Assembly (NCBI RefSeq): GCF_026683955.1
Contig: NZ_CP113343.1
Location: forward strand, 2,790,001-2,854,000
From: Arthrobacter sp. MMS18-M83
GTDB taxonomy: Bacteria > Actinomycetota > Actinomycetes > Actinomycetales > Micrococcaceae
Length of the DNA: 64,000 nucleotides
Reading direction: 5' to 3'
Shown here: piece after piece, positions 8,262 through 20,834 of the stretch
Layout: each line of letters starts with the position of its first letter
How positions within the stretch are numbered: position 1 is the first letter of the stretch
Position numbers and translations under genes: made by a program
The notes under the pieces: generated by a model
Databases searched by the model: none
Told to the model about the DNA's origin: nothing
What the model saw: only the letters and a program-made list of their open reading frames with translations

Positions 8262-8799
8262 GGGCGGCCTGGAGAGACGTCAAGTACGCATCGCTGGTCA
8301 CGGTGGCGCCGCCGATGGTCTGGACGTTCGCCGACTGGGCGCTGAGGACCTCGGATCGGAGCAAGGGCGCCGCTCTGTTGCTGATCTGGACCGACCGTTG
8401 CTCATTGTCGGTCAGATGCAGGGCGGTGACATCCGTGATCACGCCGGCCTTGACCGTTATCTGGACCTGTACTGTTCCAAAACGGGTTTGCACCGAGGTT
8501 CCCGCGTAGGTGCCGCCTGCCTTGGCCGCCGCGCCGGCCTTCGCGCTCGCACCGGTGCCCGCACTGGAACTGGAGCTGGAACTGGAGCCGGCTGCGGTTC
8601 CCGAGGTCGATCCGGAAGCGCCGCTCCCGGTGGTTCCGGTCGTCGTCGAGCCCGTGCTGCCGGTGGTGCCGGTCCCGCCCGTGGCGGACGTCGTGACCGC
8701 CGAGGCGTTGGAGTCCGACACGTGTGAACCTGCCTGCCAACCGACCAGGAGGATCGCCGCCGACGCCAGCGCTGCTGATATTCCTGCCCTGAGCCTCAC
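8242..8799 (-). CDS. Secreted or membrane-anchored FMN-binding domain protein
   Basis: A 185-residue protein with an N-terminal membrane anchor (ISAALASAAILLVGWQAG). A low-complexity Ser/Thr/Gly/Ala linker of about 70 residues follows, then a C-terminal FMN_bind domain of about 90 residues. Near its end is GGATVTSDAY, matching the flavinylation site of the family (S/G-GAT-x-T/S), where Thr is covalently linked to FMN by ApbE. The long flexible linker suggests a mobile extracytoplasmic electron carrier. The start overlaps the flavocytochrome stop by four bases (ATGA), showing translational coupling. The final acceptor is unknown. Confidence 0.88.
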   Translation of the reverse strand: MRLRAGISAALASAAILLVGWQAGSHVSDSNASAVTTSATGGTGTTGSTGSTTTGTTGSGASGSTSGTAAGSSSSSSSSAGTGASAKAGAAAKAGGTYAGTSVQTRFGTVQVQITVKAGVITDVTALHLTDNEQRSVQISNRAAPLLRSEVLSAQSANVQTIGGATVTSDAYLTSLQAALDAAHL

Positions 8800-10307
8800 C
8801 AGTCGAACCTTTCATAGTGGAGTTGTTCCTCCCGCGCGCCGGCGCTTTTCGCGTCTGCCAAGACGTTGCGGGCCCAAGCGGACGGGCCGCAGATGTAGAC
8901 ATCGGCGTCTCCGATGTCCGGCACGTAGTCCCGCAGCCTGGTGGTACCTGCCGAGGCCGGCAACCAAGTGCCCTGAGGGTTCTCGGACCGCGGGCCGGTT
9001 AGGTGGAAGAGCGTGGCACCGCGCTTTCTACACAACTCCAGGATCTCGTCGCCGAGGAATAGCTCATCTGCACTGCTGCCCCGCAGCAGGACCGTCGCTT
9101 GCCCGGGAGAAAAAGGAGTGGACTCCAGAAGCGCCCGGAGAGGCGTGATCCCGATTCCTGCCCCGATCATCACCACGCGTTCCCGGCTTCGGGCTGCCGT
9201 ACTGAAGACCCCGTAAGGACCTTCGATGGCCACTTTCGTTCCCGGTCTGAGCGAGGCCAAGAGGGCCGAACCCGCGCCCAGATTCCGGACGGTGATACGC
9301 AAGCTTCCTTGCCGCGGCATGAAGCCCGACGACGGTAGGGTCGACGACGGCCCGACTTGCGGCGGCGCGACTTTCGGTTCCGCCGACAAACTGAACGGGT
9401 GTGCCTGCCACCACATGCCGGGAGCCAAGAAGCGCCACACGAAGAACCGGCCGCCACTACCCGACAATTCGTTCAATCGCAGACCGCTCATTTCGACGCT
9501 GAAGACGCCCGGCGCAAGACGCACCACGCGGCGCACGGTCAGCTGGTGCCGGAATGTGGCCATCAGCGGCTGGGCGACGCGGAACCAAGCTAACGCCGAA
9601 CCCGTGGCGATGCAGAGGAGCAGCCAGTACCAGCGTTGCCAAGTGCCTTCAGCGAACAAGCCGCCCACGCTGAATTGGTGCGGCAATGCCGTTGCTACTG
9701 CCACATACGTGAGCAGATGAACGAAGTACCAGAATTCATAGGGAAAGCGGCGCCGTACAGCCACAAGCGAGGTGACAACAACGGCGATGAACAGTGCCAA
9801 GGATACGAACGCCAGCCACATATCGGGTACCAGAACCCAAAGCGCAATGGCCTCACTGACCGGGTCCAACCCCTCGGCCATCCCATAGCCGATCGCCAGA
9901 AGAAGTCCGTGTGCCAAGAGGAGATAGAGGGACGGTTTACCCAGCTTCCGATGGAATTCCAGCGCCCTGTCATGCCCGACTGCGCCGTCCACAAAAGGCA
10001 ATCGCGCCGCAAGCAGAAGCATGAGGAAGACCAGATCCATGCCGGCAAGCCCCGCCAGGATCCCGACGGCGGTAACCGCTTGGGTGACATTCCCGATGGA
10101 TGATGCCCCGCCGTCGGCGAGCCACAAAGCCAGAGCTGCCGCGAGGGAAGCCCACAGCGCTACCGTGAGCATGTCCGTTCGGAACATGCGGCGGCGATGC
10201 TGCGCGGCAAACCTTCCCACGGTGGGATTGCGCCGCGTGGGCGCCGGAGGCTGACCCTCGGGCGTGCCCACACGTTGGCCTGGAGAGGCGAGGAGTTGTG
10301 ACTTCAT
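8796..10307 (-). CDS. Ferric reductase-like transmembrane flavocytochrome (FAD/NAD-binding)
   Basis: A 503-residue protein with two parts. The N-terminal half has about six transmembrane helices of the ferric-reductase/NADPH-oxidase type; paired histidines (EFHRKLGKP, LLLAHGLLL, FWYFVHLL, ALPHQFS) fit bis-haem coordination. The C-terminal half is a ferredoxin-reductase module with a FAD motif (QAHPFSLSAEP), a pyridine-nucleotide fold (GAGIGITPLRALLE) and the terminal YICGP. It should move electrons from cytosolic NAD(P)H across the membrane to an extracytoplasmic acceptor. As first gene of an operon with FMN_bind and ApbE, it probably feeds the flavinylated carrier, as in other flavin-based extracytosolic electron-transfer systems. 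Confidence 0.88.
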   Translation of the reverse strand: MKSQLLASPGQRVGTPEGQPPAPTRRNPTVGRFAAQHRRRMFRTDMLTVALWASLAAALALWLADGGASSIGNVTQAVTAVGILAGLAGMDLVFLMLLLAARLPFVDGAVGHDRALEFHRKLGKPSLYLLLAHGLLLAIGYGMAEGLDPVSEAIALWVLVPDMWLAFVSLALFIAVVVTSLVAVRRRFPYEFWYFVHLLTYVAVATALPHQFSVGGLFAEGTWQRWYWLLLCIATGSALAWFRVAQPLMATFRHQLTVRRVVRLAPGVFSVEMSGLRLNELSGSGGRFFVWRFLAPGMWWQAHPFSLSAEPKVAPPQVGPSSTLPSSGFMPRQGSLRITVRNLGAGSALLASLRPGTKVAIEGPYGVFSTAARSRERVVMIGAGIGITPLRALLESTPFSPGQATVLLRGSSADELFLGDEILELCRKRGATLFHLTGPRSENPQGTWLPASAGTTRLRDYVPDIGDADVYICGPSAWARNVLADAKSAGAREEQLHYERFDW

Positions 10308-10749
10308 GACTCAAGATTGAACTCTCAACCTTTCGTTCTCCTGTGAAGGGACTGGCCGCTACTTATGATTTGAGTGGCCGTTTTTGTGGGGGACTCCTAT
10401 ACGCCCGATTGGCCTTAAATTGCCCTAGACCCTAGACTTATTAGGCGCTAGGTGGCGCGGAGCGTGCGCAATTGCTCCGGTTGGCGGTGACTGTTGGCAA
10501 CAACGGGATATCCGCGGGCCGGTAGTTAGGGGCTCAAGTTGCGTGCATTCCAATATTCGCCCAGTATCCCGGCTTGTTGTCCGGGACCCACTACCTTCGC
10601 CGCAACGGTGACCATTGGATGATTTCAGTCAATTGGTCCATCCCTGCGGGAACTACCGAAAACGGTGTGGACTGGTTGCGGACGTCGCCTGTCGCACGGG
10701 AAGCAGGAACTCTGCTGGCCGTTTCAGATTATTTTTTAGGAGAGTCGTC
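10308..10749. other. Intergenic region between flavocytochrome and rpmB
   Basis: This 440-base stretch separates divergent genes and holds no convincing coding region. A weak promoter candidate for rpmB is TTGCGT with a 17-base spacer to CAGTAT (about 10539-10567). I searched by eye for an actinobacterial Zur box (TGAAAATnATTTTCA type) because the downstream operon is the zinc-independent kind, and did not find one. Confidence 0.4.
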
Positions 10750-10986
10750 ATGGCAGCACACTGCCAGGTGACCGGAGCCGAGCCGGGCTTTGGACACAGC
10801 ATTTCGCACTCGCACCGCCGCAACAAGCGTCGGTTCGACCCCAACATCCAGAAGAAGCGCTACTGGGTTCCGTCCCTGCGCCGTAACGTCACCCTGCAGG
10901 TCTCTGCACGTGGCATCAAGACCATCGACGTACGTGGCATCGACGTAGTCGTCGCCGCAATCCTGGCACGAGGAGTGAAGCTCTAA
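10750..10986 (+). CDS. rpmB: 50S ribosomal protein L28
   Basis: A 78-residue L28 with [12 protein letters not shown] at the N-terminus and the conserved [11 protein letters not shown] at the C-terminus. It has only one cysteine, so it is the zinc-independent (C-) type, resembling the second L28 copy of mycobacteria. ATG 10750 is preceded by AGGAG at 10738-10742. The stop overlaps the rpmG start (TAATG). The order L28-L33-S14 matches the zinc-independent ribosomal operon known from other Actinobacteria. Confidence 0.95.
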   Translation: MAAHCQVTGAEPGFGHSISHSHRRNKRRFDPNIQKKRYWVPSLRRNVTLQVSARGIKTIDVRGIDVVVAAILARGVKL

Positions 10987-11153
10987 TGGCAAAGGACAAG
11001 GACGTACGTCCGATCATCAAGCTCAAGTCGACTGCGGGCACGGGCTACACCTACGTGACTCGCAAGAACCGTCGTAACGACCCGGACCGACTGGTCCTGA
11101 AGAAGTACGACCCCAAAATCCGCCAGCACGTCGAATTCCGAGAGGAGCGCTAA
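10986..11153 (+). CDS. rpmG: 50S ribosomal protein L33
   Basis: A 55-residue L33 beginning [15 protein letters not shown], with the [14 protein letters not shown] core. It contains no cysteine, so it is the zinc-independent form. The start codon overlaps the rpmB stop and only four bases separate its stop from rpsN, so the three genes are translated as one unit. It was located by direct translation. Confidence 0.95.
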   Translation: MAKDKDVRPIIKLKSTAGTGYTYVTRKNRRNDPDRLVLKKYDPKIRQHVEFREER

Positions 11154-11157
11154 ACAC

Positions 11158-11463
11158 ATGGCTAAGAAGTCAATGATCGCTAAGAACGAACAGCGTAAAA
11201 TCATCGTTGAGCGCTATGCTGCAAAGCGCCTCGAGCTGAAGAAGGCTCTGGTTGATCCCAACTCAACCGACGAAGCCCGCGAAGCTGCTCGCCTCGGCCT
11301 GCAGAAGCTGCCCCGCAACGCCTCCCCGGTCCGTCTGCGTAACCGCGACATCATCGACGGCCGCCCGCGCGGTACCTTCCAGAAGTTCGGTATCTCCCGT
11401 GTTCGCTTCCGCGACATGGCTCACCGTGGTGAGCTTCCGGGCATCACCAAGTCTTCCTGGTAA
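11158..11463 (+). CDS. rpsN: 30S ribosomal protein S14 (zinc-independent form)
   Basis: A 101-residue S14 of the long type, with [18 protein letters not shown] and ending [11 protein letters not shown]. It lacks the CxxC pairs of the 61-residue type Z S14. In Micrococcaceae S14 is reported to be absent from the spc operon, so this may be the only S14 gene, but the rest of the genome is not visible. It is the last gene before a strong terminator. Confidence 0.95.
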   Translation: MAKKSMIAKNEQRKIIVERYAAKRLELKKALVDPNSTDEAREAARLGLQKLPRNASPVRLRNRDIIDGRPRGTFQKFGISRVRFRDMAHRGELPGITKSSW

Positions 11464-11476
11464 TCCAGAAGCACTA

Positions 11477-11510
11477 GAGGGGCCGGCAACCGTTTGGTTG
11501 CCGGCCCCTC
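11477..11510 (+). terminator. Rho-independent terminator of rpmB-rpmG-rpsN
   Basis: A perfect 15-bp stem, GAGGGGCCGGCAACC, with a four-base loop (GTTT) is followed by TTGCGTTT. It starts 13 bases after the rpsN stop. Confidence 0.92.
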
Positions 11511-11643
11511 TTGCGTTTAACCGTTGCTTCCGTTTAAGTGGTGCAGCACACAGCGCCTGATCACGACGCCGACGGCTTCTTATGGCGCACAACCGCCGGT
11601 TTTGCCGCGGATTGCCGCGGTTCTTGATCCTCTGGGCGTGGAT

Positions 11644-11672
11644 TTGCCTGTGGTCTTGGGGGTGTGTAGAGT
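11644..11672 (+). promoter_or_regulatory. Candidate rRNA operon promoter
   Basis: TTGCCT at 11644-11649 is followed after exactly 17 bases by TAGAGT at 11667-11672, then GGTTCGAGTCGCC. This resembles actinobacterial rrn promoters in sequence and in lying about 430 bases before 16S. Further promoters in the leader are possible. Confidence 0.6.
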
Positions 11673-11914
11673 GGTTCGAGTCGCCGCCGCTGATGCGGGA
11701 AAGTTGCGACAGACTCCCTTCCAAATGGAAACCAAATTGTTGGTTCGCTTTTGTGCGTTCCGGTGTGGTTTGCGGGGGTCGCGGACGGTGGTTTTGTCCG
11801 GTGCGGTTCCCGGGTTCGGGAGTTGTGCGGGGCGGGCTGGTCTGGTAAGTTTGGGAAGTTGCTCCGGAGCGATCCTGGACCCTGTTTGTGGGTGTGGGTG
11901 GTGTCGGGTGTGTC

Positions 11915-11943
11915 TGTTGTTTGAGAACTCAATAGTGTGCCAA
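11915..11943 (+). promoter_or_regulatory. 16S leader: boxA-like element and 5' arm of RNase III stem
   Basis: The leader contains TTGAGAACTCAATAGTGTG. The 29-base segment is complementary, allowing G-U pairs, to 13858-13886 in the spacer (GGCACACTGTTGGGTCC). The two would bring the ends of pre-16S together for RNase III cleavage. Confidence 0.7.
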
Positions 11944-12100
11944 GTTTGTTGATACCGATTTGTTTTTATGAATTGGTTGTTTTGGCTGGTTCCGTGTCAC
12001 CTCCGTGGTGCGGGGCTGGTTTTTTACAGCTGGTTTCAAATTTTGTGCAGCTCTTCCGCCGTTATTTCCGGTGGTTGTGGTTGTGTCTGTTTTTGTTTTA

Positions 12101-17346
<5,246 letters not shown>

Positions 17347-17368
17347 ACCACACAAACAAACACTGCTT

Positions 17369-17397
17369 GCGTCCACTATGTGGTTCCCGAACAACAA
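17369..17397 (+). other. 3' arm of 23S processing stem
   Basis: GCGTCCACTATGTGGTTC pairs with GAACTACATAGTGGACGC at 14034-14051. Pairing continues outward to ACAACAA/TTGTTGT. The stem brackets the 23S precursor for RNase III. Confidence 0.8.
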
Positions 17398-17497
17398 ACC
17401 GTTCCGGAACAAAACACAACTGAATAACAACACCACAATGTTGTAACCAGTCTTCCCACACCACCACCCCCCGGGGCGGCGGTGACGGGGTAACAGG

Positions 17498-17616
17498 GTT
17501 ACGGCGGTCATAGCGTGGGGGAAACGCCCGGTCCCATTCCGAACCCGGAAGCTAAGACCCACAGCGCCGATGGTACTGCACCCGGGAGGGTGTGGGAGAG
17601 TAGGACACCGCCGGAC
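17498..17616 (+). rRNA. rrf: 5S ribosomal RNA
   Basis: The segment starts at GTTACGGCGGTCATAGC and ends at GGACACCGCCGGACA. It contains the conserved CCCATTCCGAACCCGGAAG loop. Its length of about 119 bases is normal. Confidence 0.97.
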
Positions 17617-17629
17617 AACCATTCAGGTC

Positions 17630-17662
17630 GAGACCCCCCAACCACCACGGTCGGGGGGTCTC
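17630..17662 (+). terminator. rRNA operon terminator
   Basis: GAGACCCCCC at 17630-17639 pairs with GGGGGGTCTC at 17653-17662 around a 13-base loop and is followed by a short T-containing stretch, 14 bases after 5S. Confidence 0.88.
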
Positions 17663-17676
17663 CCGCATTTAAACAC

Positions 17677-18095
17677 ACACCCCGCCACACCCGCGGACGC
17701 TCCTTCACATACACGCCCCTTTCCCCAAACCCTCCACCACATACACGCCCCTTTCCCCAAACCCTCCACCACATACACGCGGGAAACCACGGACCCTCCA
17801 TCACGTATGGGCGGGAAACCACCAACGCTCCTTCACACACGGACGCGCCCTACCCTGACCGGCACCCCCCGGCCCCCGGAACTGCAGGCGCGTCCCGTCA
17901 GGACCGGCCATAGGTGAGCGAGCGTCCCGCCGGAAGGCCCCAAAACTGCAGGAGCGTCCCGTCAGGACCGGCCATAGGTGAGCGAGCGTCCGGCCGGAAG
18001 GCCCCAAAACTGCAGGAGCGTCCCGTGGGGGACCGGCCATAGGTGAGCGAGCGTCCCGTCAGGACCGGCCATAGGTGAGTGAGCGTCCGGGGCCG
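17677..18095. repeat. Large array of 32-bp repeats, five inverted and about seven direct units
   Basis: Five minus-oriented 32-bp units run from 17677 to 17836 (boundaries 17709, 17741, 17773, 17805), two of them nearly identical (ACACGCCCCTTTCCCC). After a 44-base junction come plus-oriented units at 17881, 17913, 17945, 17977, 18009 (33 bp), 18042 and 18074. GGTGAGCGAGCGTCC and ACTGCAGGAGCGTCCC types alternate. The core GTGAnnGAGCGTCC matches the array after jetC. No gene is present, and the array fills the space between the rrn terminator and the HU gene. Confidence 0.85.
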
Positions 18096-18278
18096 GGGAG
18101 TTCGCCCGCGGCGGAATTGGCCCCCAAAAGCGCCCGAAATCGGGTGAATTTGGTCAAAAAAGCGCGGAAACACGCGGAATTTGCTGGCCTCGTCCCTCCA
18201 AGCTGGTAAGTTTTCGAACAGTGGCTCGCGCGCATGCCGTGTGTGAGCTCCAAAATCGTAAAGTCCAGGAGGACACAA

Positions 18279-18563
18279 ATGGCTAAGAACCGTAGCGAAT
18301 TGGTTTCCGAGGTAGCTGGCAAGGCTGGCACCAGCCAGGCCGCAGTCAACTCCGTTCTCGATGCATTGTTCGAAGTTTTCGAGACTTCCGTCGCCGCCGG
18401 CGAAAAGATCACCATTCCGGGCTGGCTCGCAATCGAGCGCACCGACCGCGCAGCCCGCACGGGCCGCAACCCGCAGACCGGTGAGACCATCCAGATTGCC
18501 GCTGGCCACAGCGTCAAGCTGACCGCTGGCTCCAAGCTGAAGGCAGCTGTCGCCAAGAAGTAA
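18279..18563 (+). CDS. hup: HU family DNA-binding protein
   Basis: A 94-residue HU-type nucleoid protein. It has KNRSELVSEVAGKAG at the N-terminus and the DNA-binding arm signature GRNPQTGETIQIAAG. It bends and compacts DNA as a dimer. The start at ATG 18279 has an excellent AGGAGG at 18267-18272. An in-frame upstream extension to 18234 is excluded by this ribosome binding site and the family length. It is a single gene with its own terminator. Confidence 0.96.
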   Translation: MAKNRSELVSEVAGKAGTSQAAVNSVLDALFEVFETSVAAGEKITIPGWLAIERTDRAARTGRNPQTGETIQIAAGHSVKLTAGSKLKAAVAKK

Positions 18564-18585
18564 GACACTTCGGCGAACGCCTCGG

Positions 18586-18615
18586 AAAGGCGGCAACCCG
18601 CGGGTTGCCGCCTTT
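18586..18615 (+). terminator. Terminator of the HU gene
   Basis: AAAGGCGGCAACCCG is followed immediately by its exact reverse complement and then TCTGCTT. This is a strong GC hairpin 22 bases after the stop codon. Confidence 0.9.
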
Positions 18616-18668
18616 CTGCTTAACCCGGTCGATTCGCCGCGCCGCCTACGTTAGCGGACAATAGATAG

Positions 18669-20834
18669 GTGCCATCTGCCAAAACTCCCGCCACCGCCCC
18701 TTCACCCGCGTCCAAGCCGGGAACCAAGGCTGGTACTGCCGTGGAAGGGATCGGATTGCCGTGGCAGTTGGCAGGCTTCGCTGCGCTCTTCCTGGCACTC
18801 GCGGCCGCACTGATCTTCTCAGGCGCCGCGGCCGGCCGGCAGGTCTCTGATCCCGGCGCGCTGGTCCGCTGGGGACTGCCGGTGGCCAAAGCCGTCCATA
18901 ACGTGTCCTTGGCGACCGTGATCGGCGGCCTGATCTTCGCCGTCGGCATCCTTCCCAAACACGCGTCCCGGGCTAAAGGCGACGACGCAGCTGAGCACCC
19001 CGCGTTCACCCGTGCCCTGGCCGTCGCAGCAGCAGCAGGCGCTGCCTGGACGCTCTCCGCCGTCGCGGTCCTTGTCCTCACGTACGCCGATGTCGCCGGC
19101 CAGAGCCTCTCGGGCACCCCCGAGTTCACCGCCTCCCTGGTCTACTTCATGACCGACATCCAGACGGGCCAGGCATGGCTCGCCGTGACCATCATCGCCG
19201 CGATTGTCACGACGGCGCTGTTCGGCGTCCGCTCGTTGGCAGGACTCGCGTTGACGCTGGTCTTGGCCTTGGGCGGCTTGGTGCCGAGCGCACTGATCGG
19301 CCACTCAGCGAGTTCCAGCGACCATGAAGGCGCCATCAACTCCCTTGGACTCCACTTGGTGGGTGTGTCTACCTGGGTGGGCGGCATCATTATGCTCGCG
19401 GTCCTCTCGGGCATCCTGCGGGGCTCCAAGGCGTCCGGTACTAAGGACATCACCGAGCAGACGCTCCGCCGTTTCTCCGCCTTGGCAGGCTTTGCCTTCG
19501 TACTGGTCTTCGCCTCGGGTGTTGTCAACGCGAGCATTCGTGTCACCAGCTTTTCGGCCTTGGTCGGCACCCCCTATGGGCAGATCATCCTAGCGAAGGG
19601 GCTGGCCACTGTTGTCCTCGGCGGCATCGGTTTCATGCACCGCCAGTGGGTGATCCCGCAGCTGGGCCGCAAGTCCATGACTACCCGTCGCGTGCTGTGG
19701 CAGCTTGTGGTGGTTGAACTGCTGGTGATGGGCGCGACGTCGGGACTCGCCGTCGCGCTGGCCAGTTCGGCACCGCCGCTGCCCACCACCTATGCGCCCG
19801 ACGCTTCGCCGGCGTTTATCCTGTCCGGTTACGAGTTGCCGCCCGAACTGACCCCCGCCCGCTGGCTGACGGAATGGCGGCTCGACTGGCTCTGGGTAGC
19901 CGTTGCGATTTTCGGCGCGGTGAGCTACATCCTGGGCGTGGTGAAGGTCTGCCGCCGCGGAGACTCCTGGTCCTGGTTCCGTGCCGTCAACTGGATGATC
20001 GGCCTGGCTGTGCTGACGTTCATCACGTCCGGACCGCCGTCCGTGTATGGGCGTGTGCTGTTCTCCGCACACATGGTGGACCACATGGCGCTGACGATGG
20101 TGGCTCCGCTGTTCCTGGTCCTCGGTTCGCCGGTGACCTTGGCCTTGCGTGCACTGCCGTCCCGCGGTGAAGGATCGCGCGGGGATGGCTCCCGTGGACT
20201 TCGTGAGTGGATCTTGGTGTTTGTGCACTCGAAGTTCTCCCAGGTTGTCACTCATCCTCTGTTTGCCGCGGCGAACTTTGCCGGCTCGATCGTTCTGTTC
20301 TATTTCTCGGACGCGTTCGGCTGGGCGATGCGCGAGCACGTGGGCCATGAGCTCATGAACCTGCACTTCCTGCTGACCGGCTACATCTTTGTCCTCACGA
20401 TGCTCGGCACGGACCCCTTGCCGCGCCGGGCGCCCTACCCCATGAGGCTGCTTCTCTTGCTGGCCACCATGGCCTTCCACGCCTTCTTCGGTGTGTCGAT
20501 CATGGGTGGTACCGGGCTCCTCGCTGCCGACTACTTCGGCAACCTCGGCCGGACCTGGGGCCTTTCGGCCCTGGCGGACCAGCAGATGGGCGGCGCCGTT
20601 GCGTGGGGAATTGGTGAAGTCCCCACGCTGCTGGTGGCGATCGGCGTCGCGGTCATGTGGTCGCGCTCGGACGAGCGTGAGACCAAACGCACCGACCGTG
20701 CTGCCGACAGGAATAATGACGCAGACCTTAATGCTTACAACGATATGTTTGCGCGGCTTGCAGACCGTGATGCCAAACTGCCTGATCGGGGCTCCAAGCG
20801 CCCCGAAAGCAAAACCAATCTGGAAGGACGCTGA
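18669..20834 (+). CDS. CopD-CtaG fusion: copper resistance D domain plus cytochrome c oxidase assembly protein
   Basis: A 721-residue polytopic membrane protein. The N-terminal half (about residues 30-370) has the CopD-like copper-transport fold. The C-terminal half (about 400-670) is a caa3-type CtaG domain with the metal-type histidines SAHMVDHMALTMVAPLF and EHVGHELMNLHFLLTGY. The fusion probably delivers copper to the CuB site of haem-copper oxidase. The start at GTG 18669 lacks a clear Shine-Dalgarno, and GACAAT lies about seven bases upstream, so a leaderless mRNA is possible. The stop overlaps the next start (TGATGA), coupling it to a thioredoxin-like protein. The last 50 residues are charged and probably cytosolic. 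Confidence 0.9.
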   Translation: MPSAKTPATAPSPASKPGTKAGTAVEGIGLPWQLAGFAALFLALAAALIFSGAAAGRQVSDPGALVRWGLPVAKAVHNVSLATVIGGLIFAVGILPKHASRAKGDDAAEHPAFTRALAVAAAAGAAWTLSAVAVLVLTYADVAGQSLSGTPEFTASLVYFMTDIQTGQAWLAVTIIAAIVTTALFGVRSLAGLALTLVLALGGLVPSALIGHSASSSDHEGAINSLGLHLVGVSTWVGGIIMLAVLSGILRGSKASGTKDITEQTLRRFSALAGFAFVLVFASGVVNASIRVTSFSALVGTPYGQIILAKGLATVVLGGIGFMHRQWVIPQLGRKSMTTRRVLWQLVVVELLVMGATSGLAVALASSAPPLPTTYAPDASPAFILSGYELPPELTPARWLTEWRLDWLWVAVAIFGAVSYILGVVKVCRRGDSWSWFRAVNWMIGLAVLTFITSGPPSVYGRVLFSAHMVDHMALTMVAPLFLVLGSPVTLALRALPSRGEGSRGDGSRGLREWILVFVHSKFSQVVTHPLFAAANFAGSIVLFYFSDAFGWAMREHVGHELMNLHFLLTGYIFVLTMLGTDPLPRRAPYPMRLLLLLATMAFHAFFGVSIMGGTGLLAADYFGNLGRTWGLSALADQQMGGAVAWGIGEVPTLLVAIGVAVMWSRSDERETKRTDRAADRNNDADLNAYNDMFARLADRDAKLPDRGSKRPESKTNLEGR

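Noticed and set aside
10700..10750. Zur box upstream of rpmB
   Set aside because: TTTCAGATTATTTT is AT-rich but not an inverted repeat of the Zur type.
11524..11952. 142-codon frame in the rRNA leader
   Set aside because: It spans the rrn promoter and boxA region, has Trp/Cys/Gly-rich random composition and no ribosome binding site.
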